Part shown: positions 24,589 to 38,787 of the stretch, in pieces
Layout: every line of letters starts with the position of its first letter
Numbering within the stretch: the stretch's first letter is position 1
Assembly (NCBI RefSeq): GCF_000719285.1
Contig: NZ_JOFS01000032.1
Span: 1-64,000, forward strand
Origin: Streptomyces bicolor
Lineage (GTDB): Bacteria > Actinomycetota > Actinomycetes > Streptomycetales > Streptomycetaceae
Direction of reading: 5' to 3'
Length of the DNA stretch: 64,000 nucleotides
Program-made: the position numbers and the translations under genes
The notes under the pieces: generated by a model
Databases searched by the model: none
Told to the model about the DNA's origin: nothing
What the model saw: only the letters and a program-made list of their open reading frames with translations

Positions 24589-26391
24589 TCAGCAGGTCTG
24601 GCGGAAGTAGCCGCTCGTACCCTTGGGCGCGACCAACGGGTCGCGGCGGACGATGCTCAGTGTGCTGCTCCAGCCGGAGCACACTTCCGACAGGCCCTGC
24701 GCCGTGTACTCGACCACGAGCACGTTGTTGTCGAACGCCTCGGCGAACTCGCCGCACTCGTTCCACTCGCCGCACTCCTCCACGACGGCGAAGTCCAGGC
24801 CCACGGCCGCACGGTCGGCCACGAGCTCAAGGGTGTTCTTCTGGGCGACGGCCAGGCCTTTCTCGTGAGCATGCACCGACAACAGCTTCATGAACGCCTT
24901 GGCGTGGTCGGCCGTGAGGTATTTCGGGAAGCGGGTGAAGGTGTCGTAGTTATCGGGTTCGACGGCCTTGTACCCCTTGGCCGCGCACTCGTCGATCCAC
25001 GTGTTCACCTTGGCGGCGATGCGCTGCCGCTTGGCCTCCGTGCGGATGTCCAGGACCGCCTCGCCCCAGTCCTTGTCGTAGACGACATCCCCGTCGGCGT
25101 CGCGCAGCAGCAGGTCGGAGTCCCAGTCGGCCTCCGCGTCTTCCTGTGCCTGGAAGGCGTTGATATTGCAGATGCTGTAGACACCCGGCGCGGGCGCACT
25201 CTCGTGGCTGCGACTGACCACCTGCACACCGGCCGCCGGGGCATACGCCCCGCCGATCTGGTAGTCCCACCGCACGTGCTTCGGCGGTGGCGTCACGGTG
25301 GCGGTGGACGAGCGCGCGGTGGACGAGGACCCCCCGGTGGACGAGGGAGAGGTGCCGCTCTCCTGCGACCCGGATTTCACTGCCGTGATGCTCAGCCCGG
25401 TGACCGCCAGGGCTGCCGTGAGGCCGGCGAGGATGAGCCGCACTCGACGTCCGTAGCCGGTTCGAGTCCTGTCCGTTCCCCCCTTCCCCCCGGCGGTGGC
25501 AGGGCCTGACGGAACGAGCCGCGCAGGGGGATCCCGGCGACTGGATTCCGCCGCGTCGGGTACTCCCGGCGCGACCGGCACGGCGGAATCCGGCAGCGTG
25601 CGGAGCATGCGGTGCAGTTCGGCGAGTTCGGGCCGGGCGGCCGGGTCCTTGTCCAGGCAGCGTTCGGCAATGCTCCGGAGCGGTTCGGCGACTCCGTCCA
25701 GGACCGGTGACTCGTGCATCACCTGATAGCCCGTCAAATAGGGGCTGCTTCCGTCGAACGGACGGTTGCCGGTGGCCGCGTACACCAGCAGTGACCCCAG
25801 CGAGAACACGTCCGAGGCCGCGGTGACCTCCCGCGGCGAGGCGAACTGCTCCGGCGACATGAAGGGCGGGGTGCCGATCAACCGCCCGGTCACGGTCAGG
25901 GCCTCGTTGTCGACCGCGCGCGAGATGCCGAAGTCGATGACGCGGGGGCCGTCCTCGGCCATCAGGACGTTGCTCGGCTTCAGATCCCGGTGCACCACAC
26001 CCGCCCGGTGGATGTCCCGCAGCGCCTCGACAAGTCCCAGCGCGAGCGCCCGCAGCTCGCGTCCGCGCAGCGGGCCGTCCTTGGCCACGACGTCCGACAA
26101 TGTGCGGCCCGGCACATACAGCGTCGCCATCCACGGCTGCTCGGCGTCCGGATCGGCGTCCACCACCGGGGCCGTGAATGCCCCGCTCACCCGGCGGACC
26201 GCCGCGACCTCCTGCCGGAAACGGGCCCGGAACTCCTCGTCCTGCGCGTACTGCGCGTGCACGACCTTGACCGCGACCTGCCGTCCCGAGTCCGAACGGC
26301 CCAGATAGACGATGCCCATGCCGCCACTACCGAGCCGGTCGACCAGCGCGTAGCCGCCTATGGACTCCGGATCGCCGGGACTCAGCGACAT
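24589..26391 (-). CDS. Transmembrane Ser/Thr protein kinase with extracellular GH114-like domain
   Basis: A 600-aa fusion. Residues 12-275 are a Hanks-type kinase: LGSGGMGIVYLG loop, AVKVV lysine, HRDLKPSNVLM catalytic loop, DFGIS and APE-equivalent MSPEQ. A basic linker and one membrane helix (about 322-345, LILAGLTAALAVTGLSI) lead to a Ser/Thr-rich spacer. Residues about 375-600 resemble GH114 endo-alpha-1,4-polygalactosaminidase domains: WDYQIGG, GVYSICNINAFQ, KGYKAVEPDNYDTF, LAVAQKNTLELV and FAVVEECGEWNECGEF. The likely catalytic carboxylates (EPDN, EEC) are retained. The domain would face outside and could sense or cut a galactosamine-containing wall polymer. ATG at 26391 is favoured (GGAAGG 9 bases upstream) over the adjacent GTG. 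Confidence 0.88.
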   Translation of the reverse strand: MSLSPGDPESIGGYALVDRLGSGGMGIVYLGRSDSGRQVAVKVVHAQYAQDEEFRARFRQEVAAVRRVSGAFTAPVVDADPDAEQPWMATLYVPGRTLSDVVAKDGPLRGRELRALALGLVEALRDIHRAGVVHRDLKPSNVLMAEDGPRVIDFGISRAVDNEALTVTGRLIGTPPFMSPEQFASPREVTAASDVFSLGSLLVYAATGNRPFDGSSPYLTGYQVMHESPVLDGVAEPLRSIAERCLDKDPAARPELAELHRMLRTLPDSAVPVAPGVPDAAESSRRDPPARLVPSGPATAGGKGGTDRTRTGYGRRVRLILAGLTAALAVTGLSITAVKSGSQESGTSPSSTGGSSSTARSSTATVTPPPKHVRWDYQIGGAYAPAAGVQVVSRSHESAPAPGVYSICNINAFQAQEDAEADWDSDLLLRDADGDVVYDKDWGEAVLDIRTEAKRQRIAAKVNTWIDECAAKGYKAVEPDNYDTFTRFPKYLTADHAKAFMKLLSVHAHEKGLAVAQKNTLELVADRAAVGLDFAVVEECGEWNECGEFAEAFDNNVLVVEYTAQGLSEVCSGWSSTLSIVRRDPLVAPKGTSGYFRQTC

Positions 26392-26535
26392 CACCGGTCA
26401 CCTTCCCATGTGCCGCGCTTCGAAAAGCCATTGAGGGTTCAAGGACATCAGCGTAAATGATCGCTTCCAGGAGATCGGCTGCGCGCACAAGGGAGAAATG
26501 ACCGCGACGCCACCGACAGGTGAACGCCCGTCGGA

Positions 26536-26567
26536 ATGAGCGAACGCTCACACGAGCGTAGGCTCAT
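26536..26567 (+). promoter_or_regulatory. Interrupted palindrome over a -10 candidate upstream of pepA
   Basis: ATGAGC-GA-ACGCTC pairs with GAGCGT-AG-GCTCAT around a 4-base centre: 12 of 14 positions in each arm are complementary. TAGGCT (26559-26564) in the right arm resembles a -10. This is an operator candidate in the 314-bp gap between the divergent kinase and pepA genes; the rest of the gap shows nothing distinctive. Confidence 0.5.
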
Positions 26568-26705
26568 CCCGAGTGTTCGCCGTACCGGGGAAGGCCCCGC
26601 TGCCACCGCACCCGTAGGTCGGAACTAGGGTCGGCCGTCGGGCCCGGTCGACCCACACCAATTCGGCCATCGCAAACTTCACATCGGAAGCGAGATTTCA
26701 CCACC

Positions 26706-28253
26706 GTGACTGCTCTCACTCTCAGCACCGCCGCGGCGCCCGGCCTGCGGGCCGACGCGATCGTGATCGGTGTCGCCAAGGGCACGGCATCCAGGTCCGG
26801 GAACCTGGTCGTCGCACCGGGCGCCGAGGCCGTGGACAAGGCGTACGACGGCAAGCTCGCCGGCGTGCTGGAGACCCTCGGTGCCTCCGGTGCCGAGGGC
26901 GAGGTGACGAAGCTCCCCGCGCCCGCCGGTTTCAAGGCCCCGCTCGTGGTGGCGGTGGGCCTGGGGGCGGAGCCCGAGGACGACAAGGACGGGGCGTACG
27001 ACGGGGAGGCGCTGCGCAAGGCCGCCGGCGTCGCGGCCCGCGCCCTCGCCGGCTCCAAGAAGGCCGCGTTCGCACTGCCGGTGGGCGATGCCGGTGATGT
27101 CGGTGCCGTCGCCGAGGGCGTGCTGCTCGGGGCGTACGCCTTCGACGCCTACAAGGCGAACGGCAAGGACGCGAAGGACAAGAAGAACGGCAAGGCCCCC
27201 CTCGCCGAGGCCGCGCTGCTCGGCGGCAAGCCGCGCGACAAGGAGCACAAGGCGGCGATCGAGCGCGCCACCGCCGTCTCCGAGGAGCTCAACCGCGCCC
27301 GCGACCTGATCAACACCCCGCCGAACGACCTCAACCCGGAGTCCTTCGCCGCGATCGCCTCGGCGGCGGGCAAGGAGCACGGCATCAAGGTGCAGGTGCT
27401 CGACGAGAAGGCGCTGGCCAAGGGCGGCTACGGCGGCATCCTCGGGGTCGGCTCCGGGTCCGCGTCCGGCCCGCGGCTGGTGAAGCTGACGTACACGAAC
27501 TCCAAGGCGGACAAGCACCTCGCCTTCGTCGGCAAGGGCATCACCTACGACTCCGGCGGCATCTCGCTGAAGCCGGCCGGGCACAACGAGACGATGAAGT
27601 GCGACATGAGCGGCGCCGCCGCCGTGTTCGCCGCCGTGGTCGCCGCCGCGCGGCTCGGCCTCGAGGTGAACATCACCGGCTGGCTCGCGCTCGCCGAGAA
27701 CATGCCGTCGGGGTCCGCGGTGCGCCCCGGTGACGTGCTGCGCATGTACAGCGGCAAGACCGTCGAGGTGCTGAACACCGACGCGGAGGGCCGGCTCGTG
27801 CTGGCGGACGCGCTGTGGGCGGCGTCGCAGGAGACGCCGGACGCGATCATCGACGTCGCGACGCTGACCGGCGCGATGATTCTGGCGCTCGGCAACCGCA
27901 CGTTCGGTGTGATGGCCAACGACGACGCGTTCCGCTCGGCGATCGTGGAGGCGGCCGAGGAGGTCGGGGAGGCGTCCTGGCCGATGCCGCTGCCGGAGCA
28001 CCTGCGCAAGGGAATGGATTCTCCTACCGCCGACATCGCCAACATGGGTGAGCGGATGGGTGGCGGGCTGGTCGCGGGGCTCTTCCTGAAGGAGTTCGTC
28101 GGCGAGGGGATCACCTGGGCGCACCTGGACATCGCGGGGCCCGCGTTCAACGAGGGTGGTCCCTTCGGATACACGCCGAAGGGTGGTACGGGGTCCGCGG
28201 TGCGGACGCTGGTGCGGCTGGCCGAGCTGACCGCCTCCGGCGACCTGGGCTGA
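26706..28253 (+). CDS. pepA: Leucyl aminopeptidase (M17)
   Basis: A 515-aa cytosolic dizinc aminopeptidase that trims N-terminal residues in peptide turnover. The catalytic domain has the metal-binding lysine/Asp segment GKGITYDSGGISLKPA and the M17 signature NTDAEGRLVLADAL, followed by VATLTGA. The N-terminal domain carries a Lys-rich insertion (DAKDKKNGKAP). The GTG start directly precedes TALTLSTAAAPGLRAD; no strong ribosome site is seen. From memory the same gene stands ahead of the E2 gene in mycobacteria (pepB-dlaT). A terminator separates it from lpdA. Confidence 0.95.
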   Translation: MTALTLSTAAAPGLRADAIVIGVAKGTASRSGNLVVAPGAEAVDKAYDGKLAGVLETLGASGAEGEVTKLPAPAGFKAPLVVAVGLGAEPEDDKDGAYDGEALRKAAGVAARALAGSKKAAFALPVGDAGDVGAVAEGVLLGAYAFDAYKANGKDAKDKKNGKAPLAEAALLGGKPRDKEHKAAIERATAVSEELNRARDLINTPPNDLNPESFAAIASAAGKEHGIKVQVLDEKALAKGGYGGILGVGSGSASGPRLVKLTYTNSKADKHLAFVGKGITYDSGGISLKPAGHNETMKCDMSGAAAVFAAVVAAARLGLEVNITGWLALAENMPSGSAVRPGDVLRMYSGKTVEVLNTDAEGRLVLADALWAASQETPDAIIDVATLTGAMILALGNRTFGVMANDDAFRSAIVEAAEEVGEASWPMPLPEHLRKGMDSPTADIANMGERMGGGLVAGLFLKEFVGEGITWAHLDIAGPAFNEGGPFGYTPKGGTGSAVRTLVRLAELTASGDLG

Positions 28254-28266
28254 TGTCGTTCTGAGT

Positions 28267-28303
28267 GAAGGGGCTCCGCGCGCGGGTAGAGCGGGGCCCC
28301 TTC
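28267..28303 (+). terminator. Hairpin terminator after pepA
   Basis: GAAGGGGCTCCGC (28267-28279) and GCGGGGCCCCTTC (28291-28303) pair with one G-U wobble, 14 bases after the stop. Confidence 0.75.
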
Positions 28304-28496
28304 TTCCGTGCGCGCTCAACCGAACGTGCTACGTCTCACACACCGGCCCGGCGTCTCGTTCGGTGTGGACAAGTGCGAAGATGGGGCTCGGCAGGACAGG
28401 GCCCCCACCACAGGGCCGAAGAAAGAGCGGCCGGACACCAGCCGCCGCCCGGTCACTGGAGACCGGCGTACGGCGCACATGCATGGAGGACGTGAC

Positions 28497-29885
28497 GTGG
28501 CGAACGACGCCAGCACCGTTTTCGACCTAGTGATCCTCGGCGGTGGTAGTGGCGGTTACGCCGCGGCCCTGCGCGGGGCGCAGCTGGGCCTGGACGTCGC
28601 CCTGATCGAGAAGGACAAGGTCGGCGGCACCTGCCTGCACCGGGGTTGCATCCCCACCAAGGCCCTGCTGCACGCGGGCGAGGTCGCCGACCAGGCCCGC
28701 GAGAGCGAGCAGTTCGGCGTGAAGGCCACCTTCGAGGGCATCGACATCGCCGGGGTCCACAAGTACAAGGACGGCGTGATCGCCGGCCTGTACAAGGGCC
28801 TGCAGGGGCTCGTCGCCTCCCGGAAGGTGACGTACATCGAGGGTGAGGGCCGCCTGTCCTCCCCGACCTCCGTCGACGTGAACGGCCGGCGCGTCCAGGG
28901 CCGCCATGTCCTCCTCGCGACCGGCTCCGTGCCGAAGTCGCTGCCGGGCCTGGAGATCGACGGCAACCGCATCATCTCCTCGGACCACGCCCTCGTCCTG
29001 GACCGCGTGCCCAAGTCCGCGATCATCCTGGGCGGCGGCGTCATCGGCGTCGAGTTCGCCTCCGCCTGGAAGTCCTTCGGTGCGGACGTCACCGTCATCG
29101 AGGGCCTGAAGCACCTCGTCCCGGTCGAGGACGAGAACAGCTCGAAGCTCCTCGAGCGCGCCTTCCGCAAGCGCGGCATCAAGTTCAACCTGGGCACTTT
29201 CTTCCAGAAGGCCGAGTACACCGCCGACGGCGTCAAGGTCACCCTCGCCGACGGCAAGGAGTTCGAGGCCGAGGTGCTGCTGGTCGCGGTGGGCCGCGGC
29301 CCGGTCTCCGCCGGTCTCGGCTACGAGGAGCAGGGCGTCGCGATGGACCGCGGCTACGTCCTGGTCGACGAGTACATGCGCACCAACGTGCCGACCATCT
29401 CCGCCGTCGGTGACCTCGTCCCGACCCTCCAGCTCGCGCACGTCGGCTTCGCCGAGGGCATCCTGGTGGCGGAGCGTCTGGCCGGTCTCAAGACCGTTCC
29501 GATCGACTACGACGGTGTCCCGCGGGTGACGTACTGCCACCCTGAGGTCGCCTCCGTCGGTATCACCGAGGCCAAGGCCAAGGAGATCTACGGCGCGGAC
29601 AAGGTCGTCGCTCTGAAGTACAACCTGGCGGGCAACGGCAAGAGCAAGATCCTGAACACCGCGGGCGAGATCAAGCTCGTCCAGGTCAAGGACGGCGCCG
29701 TCGTCGGCGTCCACATGGTCGGCGACCGCATGGGCGAGCAGGTCGGCGAGGCCCAGCTGATCTACAACTGGGAGGCCCTGCCGGCCGAGGTCGCCCAGCT
29801 CATCCACGCCCACCCGACGCAGAACGAGGCGCTCGGCGAGGCCCACCTGGCCCTGGCGGGCAAGCCGCTGCACTCGCACGACTGA
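28497..29885 (+). CDS. lpdA: Dihydrolipoyl dehydrogenase (E3)
   Basis: A 462-aa flavoprotein reoxidising dihydrolipoyl groups of 2-oxoacid dehydrogenase complexes with NAD. The FAD-binding start VILGGGSGGYAAALR, the redox disulfide GGTCLHRGCIP, the NAD-binding ILGGGVIGVEFAS and the C-terminal catalytic HAHPTQNEALGE are all present. GTG at 28497 is chosen because GGAGG lies 7 bases before it; the frame remains open upstream but without family similarity. sucB follows after 59 bp, so the two are probably cotranscribed. The E3 likely serves both the pyruvate and 2-oxoglutarate complexes. Confidence 0.97.
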   Translation: MANDASTVFDLVILGGGSGGYAAALRGAQLGLDVALIEKDKVGGTCLHRGCIPTKALLHAGEVADQARESEQFGVKATFEGIDIAGVHKYKDGVIAGLYKGLQGLVASRKVTYIEGEGRLSSPTSVDVNGRRVQGRHVLLATGSVPKSLPGLEIDGNRIISSDHALVLDRVPKSAIILGGGVIGVEFASAWKSFGADVTVIEGLKHLVPVEDENSSKLLERAFRKRGIKFNLGTFFQKAEYTADGVKVTLADGKEFEAEVLLVAVGRGPVSAGLGYEEQGVAMDRGYVLVDEYMRTNVPTISAVGDLVPTLQLAHVGFAEGILVAERLAGLKTVPIDYDGVPRVTYCHPEVASVGITEAKAKEIYGADKVVALKYNLAGNGKSKILNTAGEIKLVQVKDGAVVGVHMVGDRMGEQVGEAQLIYNWEALPAEVAQLIHAHPTQNEALGEAHLALAGKPLHSHD

Positions 29886-29944
29886 CCCTCGGTCGACGAA
29901 GCGACGACTCAGACTTCCGCAATTCGTAAGGAGCAACCGAAACC

Positions 29945-31753
29945 ATGGCGGTTTCCGTAACCCTTCCGGCGCTCGGCGAGAGCGTCACCGAGGGCACTGT
30001 CACCCGCTGGCTGAAGGCCGAGGGTGAGCGCGTCGAGGCCGACGAGCCGCTGCTCGAGGTCTCCACCGACAAGGTCGACACCGAGATCCCCTCCCCCGCC
30101 GCCGGTGTCCTGGCCTCCATCAAGGTCGCCGAGGACGAGACGGTCGAGGTCGGCGCCGAGCTGGCCCTGATCGACGACGGCACGGGCGCGCCCGCCGCCG
30201 CCCCGGCCCCCGCCGCCGCCGAGGCCCCGGCCCCGGCCCCGGCCGCGGAGCCCGCTCCGGCCGCCCAGCCGTCCACCGAGCAGGCCGCCCCCGCTCCGGC
30301 CCCGACCGCCGAGGCCGCTGCCGGCGCCGGTACGGCCGAGGGCACGGACGTGGTCCTGCCCGCGCTCGGCGAGTCCGTCACCGAGGGCACCGTCACCCGC
30401 TGGCTGAAGTCGGTCGGCGACAGCGTCGAGGCCGACGAGCCGCTGCTGGAGGTGTCGACGGACAAGGTCGACACCGAGATCCCCGCCCCCACGTCCGGCA
30501 CCCTGCTGGAGATCGTGGTCGGCGAGGACGAGACGGCCGAGGTCGGCGCCAAGCTGGCCGTCATCGGCGTCGCGGGTGCCGCTCCGGCGGCCGCCCCGGC
30601 CCCGGCGGCTCCGGCCCCCGCCGCCGCTGCCCCGGCCGCGCCCGCGGCTCCGGCTGCCCCCGCGGCTCCGGCTGCTCCGGCTCCCGCTCCGGCCGCGCCC
30701 GCCGCTGCCGCCCCGGCTCCGGCCCAGCCCGCGGCTCCGGCCCCGGCGCCGACGCCCGCCCCCGCCCCCGCCCCGGTCACCCCGGCGCCGGCCGCTCCGG
30801 CCGCCGCCCAGCCGACCGACGAGGGCGCCTACGTCACCCCGCTGGTGCGCAAGCTCGCCGCCGAGCACGGCGTCGACCTGGCCGCCGTCAAGGGCACCGG
30901 CGTCGGCGGCCGTATCCGCAAGCAGGACGTCATCGCCGCCGCCGAGGCCGCGAAGGCCGCCGCCGCTGCCCCGGCCCCCGCCGCAGCCGCTCCGGCCGCC
31001 GCGAAGAAGGCCCCGGCGCTGGAGGTCTCCCCCCTCCGTGGCCAGACCGTCAAGATGCCCCGCATCCGCAAGGTCATCGGCGACAACATGGTCAAGGCGC
31101 TGCACGAGCAGGCGCAGCTGTCCTCGGTCGTCGAGGTCGACGTCACCCGCCTGATGCGCCTGCGCGCCCAGGCCAAGGACTCCTTCGCCGCGCGCGAGGG
31201 CGTCAAGCTCTCCCCGATGCCGTTCTTCGTGAAGGCGGCGGCCCAGGCGCTGAAGGCCCACCCGGTCATCAACGCCAAGATCAACGAGGCCGAGGGCACG
31301 ATCACCTACTTCGACTCCGAGAACATCGGTATCGCGGTGGACTCGGAGAAGGGCCTGATGACCCCGGTCATCAAGGGTGCGGGCGACCTGAACATCGCCG
31401 GCATCGCCAAGGCCACGGCCGACCTGGCCGGCAAGGTCCGCGCCAACAAGATCACCCCGGACGAGCTGTCCGGCGCGACCTTCACCATCTCCAACACCGG
31501 TTCGCGTGGCGCGCTGTTCGACACGATCATCGTGCCGCCGGGCCAGGTCGCGATCCTCGGCATCGGCGCCACGGTCAAGCGCCCGGCCGTCATCGAGACG
31601 GAGGACGGCACGGTCATCGGCGTCCGCGACATGACCTACCTGACCCTCTCCTACGACCACCGTCTGGTGGACGGCGCCGACGCGGCCCGTTACCTGACGG
31701 CGGTCAAGGCGATCCTGGAGGCGGGCGAGTTCGAGGTCGAGCTCGGTCTGTAA
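29945..31753 (+). CDS. sucB: 2-oxoacid dehydrogenase E2 acyltransferase with two lipoyl domains
   Basis: A 602-aa E2. Two near-identical lipoyl domains (about 1-78 and 135-210) each contain [14 protein letters not shown] with the lipoylated Lys, and are separated by Ala/Pro-rich flexible linkers. A peripheral-subunit-binding domain follows near 300-335 ([16 protein letters not shown]). The catalytic core ends in [16 protein letters not shown] with the active His. The ATG has AAGGAG upstream. It transfers acyl groups to CoA and is modified by LipB/LipA encoded 22 kb downstream. In actinobacteria one E2 may serve the pyruvate complex, with the 2-oxoglutarate activity supplied by a separate fusion, so the name sucB is by homology; dlaT is equally defensible. 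Confidence 0.93.
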   Translation: MAVSVTLPALGESVTEGTVTRWLKAEGERVEADEPLLEVSTDKVDTEIPSPAAGVLASIKVAEDETVEVGAELALIDDGTGAPAAAPAPAAAEAPAPAPAAEPAPAAQPSTEQAAPAPAPTAEAAAGAGTAEGTDVVLPALGESVTEGTVTRWLKSVGDSVEADEPLLEVSTDKVDTEIPAPTSGTLLEIVVGEDETAEVGAKLAVIGVAGAAPAAAPAPAAPAPAAAAPAAPAAPAAPAAPAAPAPAPAAPAAAAPAPAQPAAPAPAPTPAPAPAPVTPAPAAPAAAQPTDEGAYVTPLVRKLAAEHGVDLAAVKGTGVGGRIRKQDVIAAAEAAKAAAAAPAPAAAAPAAAKKAPALEVSPLRGQTVKMPRIRKVIGDNMVKALHEQAQLSSVVEVDVTRLMRLRAQAKDSFAAREGVKLSPMPFFVKAAAQALKAHPVINAKINEAEGTITYFDSENIGIAVDSEKGLMTPVIKGAGDLNIAGIAKATADLAGKVRANKITPDELSGATFTISNTGSRGALFDTIIVPPGQVAILGIGATVKRPAVIETEDGTVIGVRDMTYLTLSYDHRLVDGADAARYLTAVKAILEAGEFEVELGL

Positions 31754-31775
31754 ACGCCGCCCAACTGCGCACACC

Positions 31776-31810
31776 GATGCCCTCGCCCGGAATCTCCGGG
31801 CGAGGGCATC
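31776..31810 (+). terminator. Hairpin terminator after sucB
   Basis: A perfect 15-bp stem GATGCCCTCGCCCGG/CCGGGCGAGGGCATC with loop AATCT, 22 bases after the stop codon. Confidence 0.85.
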
Positions 31811-31913
31811 GCCCTTCAGAGGACCCCTTAGGCACCACAGGCACCGTGTAAGTCTCATCTCACCTGCGCAAAAGCACCCCCGTCGGCCCTCCCAGCGGAG
31901 CGCACCGGCCTTA

Positions 31914-31928
31914 TTGTCTAAACGTCAA
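31914..31928 (+). promoter_or_regulatory. Operator-like inverted repeat before the GntR gene
   Basis: TTGTC-TAAAC-GTCAA is an inverted repeat with one mismatch per arm, 21 bases before the start codon. It may be the autoregulatory site of the GntR protein. Confidence 0.4.
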
Positions 31929-31949
31929 ACGCGCCCCTAAGGAGCCCTC

Positions 31950-32582
31950 ATGACCGCCCCCGTCATCCACTCGCTGCGCGAACAGATCCGCGAGCACATC
32001 CTGGAGGGGATCATCAGCGGTCGCTGGCAGCCGGGCGAGCGGATCGTGGAGCGGCGGATCGCCACGGAGCTGGAGGTCAGCCAGACCCCCGTACGCGAGG
32101 CGCTGCGCGAGCTGGAGTCGCTGCGGCTCATCGAGTCGGCGCCCAACAAGGGCGTACGGGTGCGGAGTCTGACCGCCGCGGACCTGGAGGAGAGCTACCC
32201 GGTCCGGGCCGGCCTGGAGGCCATCGCCGCCGAACTCGCGGCCGACCGCCTCGCCGAGGACTGCTCCGCCCTGGAGCCCCACGTCACCGCCCTCTACGAG
32301 GCCGACCGCAACGCCGACGGCACCGCCCAGGTACGGCACACGGTCGCCTTCCACCGCGAAATGGTCCGCGCGGCGGGCAACTCCGTGCTGCTGCACACCT
32401 GGGAGGGCCTCGGTATCGAGGTGTTCACGGCGCTGTCGATCCGCTGGCTGGGGACCGTGCAGCAGTCGTACGCGGAGGAGCACGAGGAGCTGGTGGCCGC
32501 GTTCCAGCGCCGGGATCCGAGGATCGCCGAGATCGTGAAGGCCCATGTGCTCGGGTGCGCGCCCCGGCACGAGGGCGAATAG
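31950..32582 (+). CDS. GntR-family regulator, FadR/FCD subfamily
   Basis: A 210-aa dimeric repressor type. The N-terminal winged helix-turn-helix shows RIVERRIATELEVSQTPVRE and ALRELESLRLIE; the C-terminal all-helical FCD domain (about 80-205) includes FHREMVRAAGNSVLL and EEHEELVAAFQRRDP, with histidines that usually hold a metal and a carboxylate ligand. TAAGGAG precedes the ATG. Its place between sucB and aceE suggests it responds to a central-carbon acid; direct control of the palindrome before aceE is untested inference. A 141-bp gap separates it from the P-type ATPase. Confidence 0.9.
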   Translation: MTAPVIHSLREQIREHILEGIISGRWQPGERIVERRIATELEVSQTPVREALRELESLRLIESAPNKGVRVRSLTAADLEESYPVRAGLEAIAAELAADRLAEDCSALEPHVTALYEADRNADGTAQVRHTVAFHREMVRAAGNSVLLHTWEGLGIEVFTALSIRWLGTVQQSYAEEHEELVAAFQRRDPRIAEIVKAHVLGCAPRHEGE

Positions 32583-32723
32583 GGCTAGCCGAGGACACTC
32601 GTCCGCCCGGCCCAGCCCGAGCCGTTCGTGACGAGCGCGGCCGGTGGGACGTATCGATACTGGTGGGAGGCGTGTCTCCCCGGAGGCGGCGCCCACGACA
32701 CCCTCGCCGATGGTGGAGGCCGC

Positions 32724-37697
<4,974 letters not shown>

Positions 37698-37712
37698 CAT
37701 CGGCCCGGACAA

Positions 37713-37753
37713 AGGAGCCGTACACCGCACGATGCTCACGAAAGGCGGCTCCT
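37713..37753 (+). promoter_or_regulatory. Hairpin that can mask the microprotein translation start
   Basis: AGGAGCCG (37713-37720) can pair with CGGCTCCT (37746-37753), which ends one base before the ATG of the 43-aa gene. It could control translation or act as an attenuator after the ATPase gene. Confidence 0.35.
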
Positions 37754-37754
37754 C

Positions 37755-37886
37755 ATGCCGCACATCCTCACCACGATCCTGACCAACGTGGCGATCGCCC
37801 TGCTCGAGGCCCTCCTGGTCCGCCTGGCCATCCAGCTCTGGAAGGCGTTCGGCACGAGCGTGCGTCCGGTGGCGGCCCACGCCTGA
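37755..37886 (+). CDS. 43-aa hydrophobic microprotein downstream of the P-type ATPase
   Basis: A 43-codon ORF, MPHILTTILTNVAIALLEAL continuing to a VRLAIQLWKAF segment and a short basic/His end. Almost the whole peptide is one amphipathic or membrane-spanning helix with a single buried Arg. AAAGGCGG precedes the ATG by about 6 bases. It lies 57 bp after the ATPase stop and on the same strand, and precedes the 161-aa membrane protein. I infer a small membrane partner of the pump, comparable to other pump-bound microproteins; no homologue is recognised. Confidence 0.55.
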   Translation: MPHILTTILTNVAIALLEALLVRLAIQLWKAFGTSVRPVAAHA

Positions 37887-38005
37887 ACCGTCCACTGAAC
37901 AGACCTGAGTGAATTGTCCGTTCGGGTCGCGTTTATTCGCGGGCCCTGATGGAAGTCGGCTCGCAGGACCCACTACCCCACGCTTTCCAGCAGGGGAGGA
38001 CGGCG

Positions 38006-38491
38006 ATGACTTCCCCAGAGCCACAGCGCCAGCAAGCACAGCAACCGATCCCACCGCAGACAGAGACGAAGGCCGAGGAGACCCGCGCTCCGGAGGCACA
38101 GGGTTCCACGGAGCACCGCGGCGGCAAGGTGATGCATCTGCACACCGCGCACCCGCAGGTCCCCATCCCCTACGTGACACCGGGCGACATGTTCTCGGGC
38201 GCCCGCAAGGCCATGTCCACCGGCGTGTCCACAGCCACGTCCCTGCTCCCCTCGCCCCGCAAACTGGCCTTCTACGGCATCCTCGGCGGCATGACCGCCG
38301 CTGGCGCGATGGCCTGGCCGGTCGCGGTCGCCGTGGGCGCCGCCACCGAGGTGATCACCCGGGAGCAGGCCGCACAGCGCCGGGCGGAACAGCAGCCCGC
38401 GGGGCGGGAGCGCACCAAGTCCGAGCAGGACCGGCCGTCCAGCGCCGACTGGACGCCCGCCGGGACGCCCGGGCAGACCGCGATGAGCTGA
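38006..38491 (+). CDS. 161-aa membrane protein with His cluster, ATPase-associated
   Basis: An unrecognised protein. Residues 1-45 are polar (Gln/Pro/Glu-rich). A MHLHTAHPQVPIPYVTPGDM segment (residues ~46-65) supplies three closely spaced histidines. A hydrophobic helix near 93-118 (FYGILGGMTAAGAMAWPVAV) is followed by an Ala/Glu/Gln/Arg-rich probable coil (TREQAAQRRAEQQ) and a polar tail. One helix, a charged coil and possible metal ligands are reminiscent of mycobacterial PacL (DUF1490) pump-platform proteins, though sequence identity is not evident. ATG at 38006 follows GGGGAGGA. Its strand and position tie it to the ATPase. Confidence 0.7.
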   Translation: MTSPEPQRQQAQQPIPPQTETKAEETRAPEAQGSTEHRGGKVMHLHTAHPQVPIPYVTPGDMFSGARKAMSTGVSTATSLLPSPRKLAFYGILGGMTAAGAMAWPVAVAVGAATEVITREQAAQRRAEQQPAGRERTKSEQDRPSSADWTPAGTPGQTAMS

Positions 38492-38787
38492 ACAGAACGC
38501 ATCCTGAACGCCGATGAGGTCCGATGCCGCGGCCAGTGGCCGGGTCCCACCGGCGTTCAGCGCATGTCCGGATCCGACGGCGTGCACCGCGTCCAGCGCG
38601 CGTCCGGGTCCCCGGCCTGCACGGCGTCCGGCGGTATGCGGATCCTTGACCTCCAGGCGTTCCGTACCCACCGGTCACCCGTGAGCCGTCCAGGCTAGCC
38701 GCCCGCCACTCATGTGAGCAGGGAAAACGCGGCACGGCGTGCCTGATTCCCCGGCACCGGATGCCAATTTCCCGCAGACGAGAGTTT

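Noticed and set aside
23383..25509. Long plus-strand frame through cobS and the kinase-GH114 gene
   Set aside because: It is a shadow of genuine genes in other frames, with no start site or motif.
38492..38787. Minus-strand ORF extending across the 161-aa protein gene
   Set aside because: It is antisense to the supported gene, with Gly/Arg/His-rich composition and no recognisable start.
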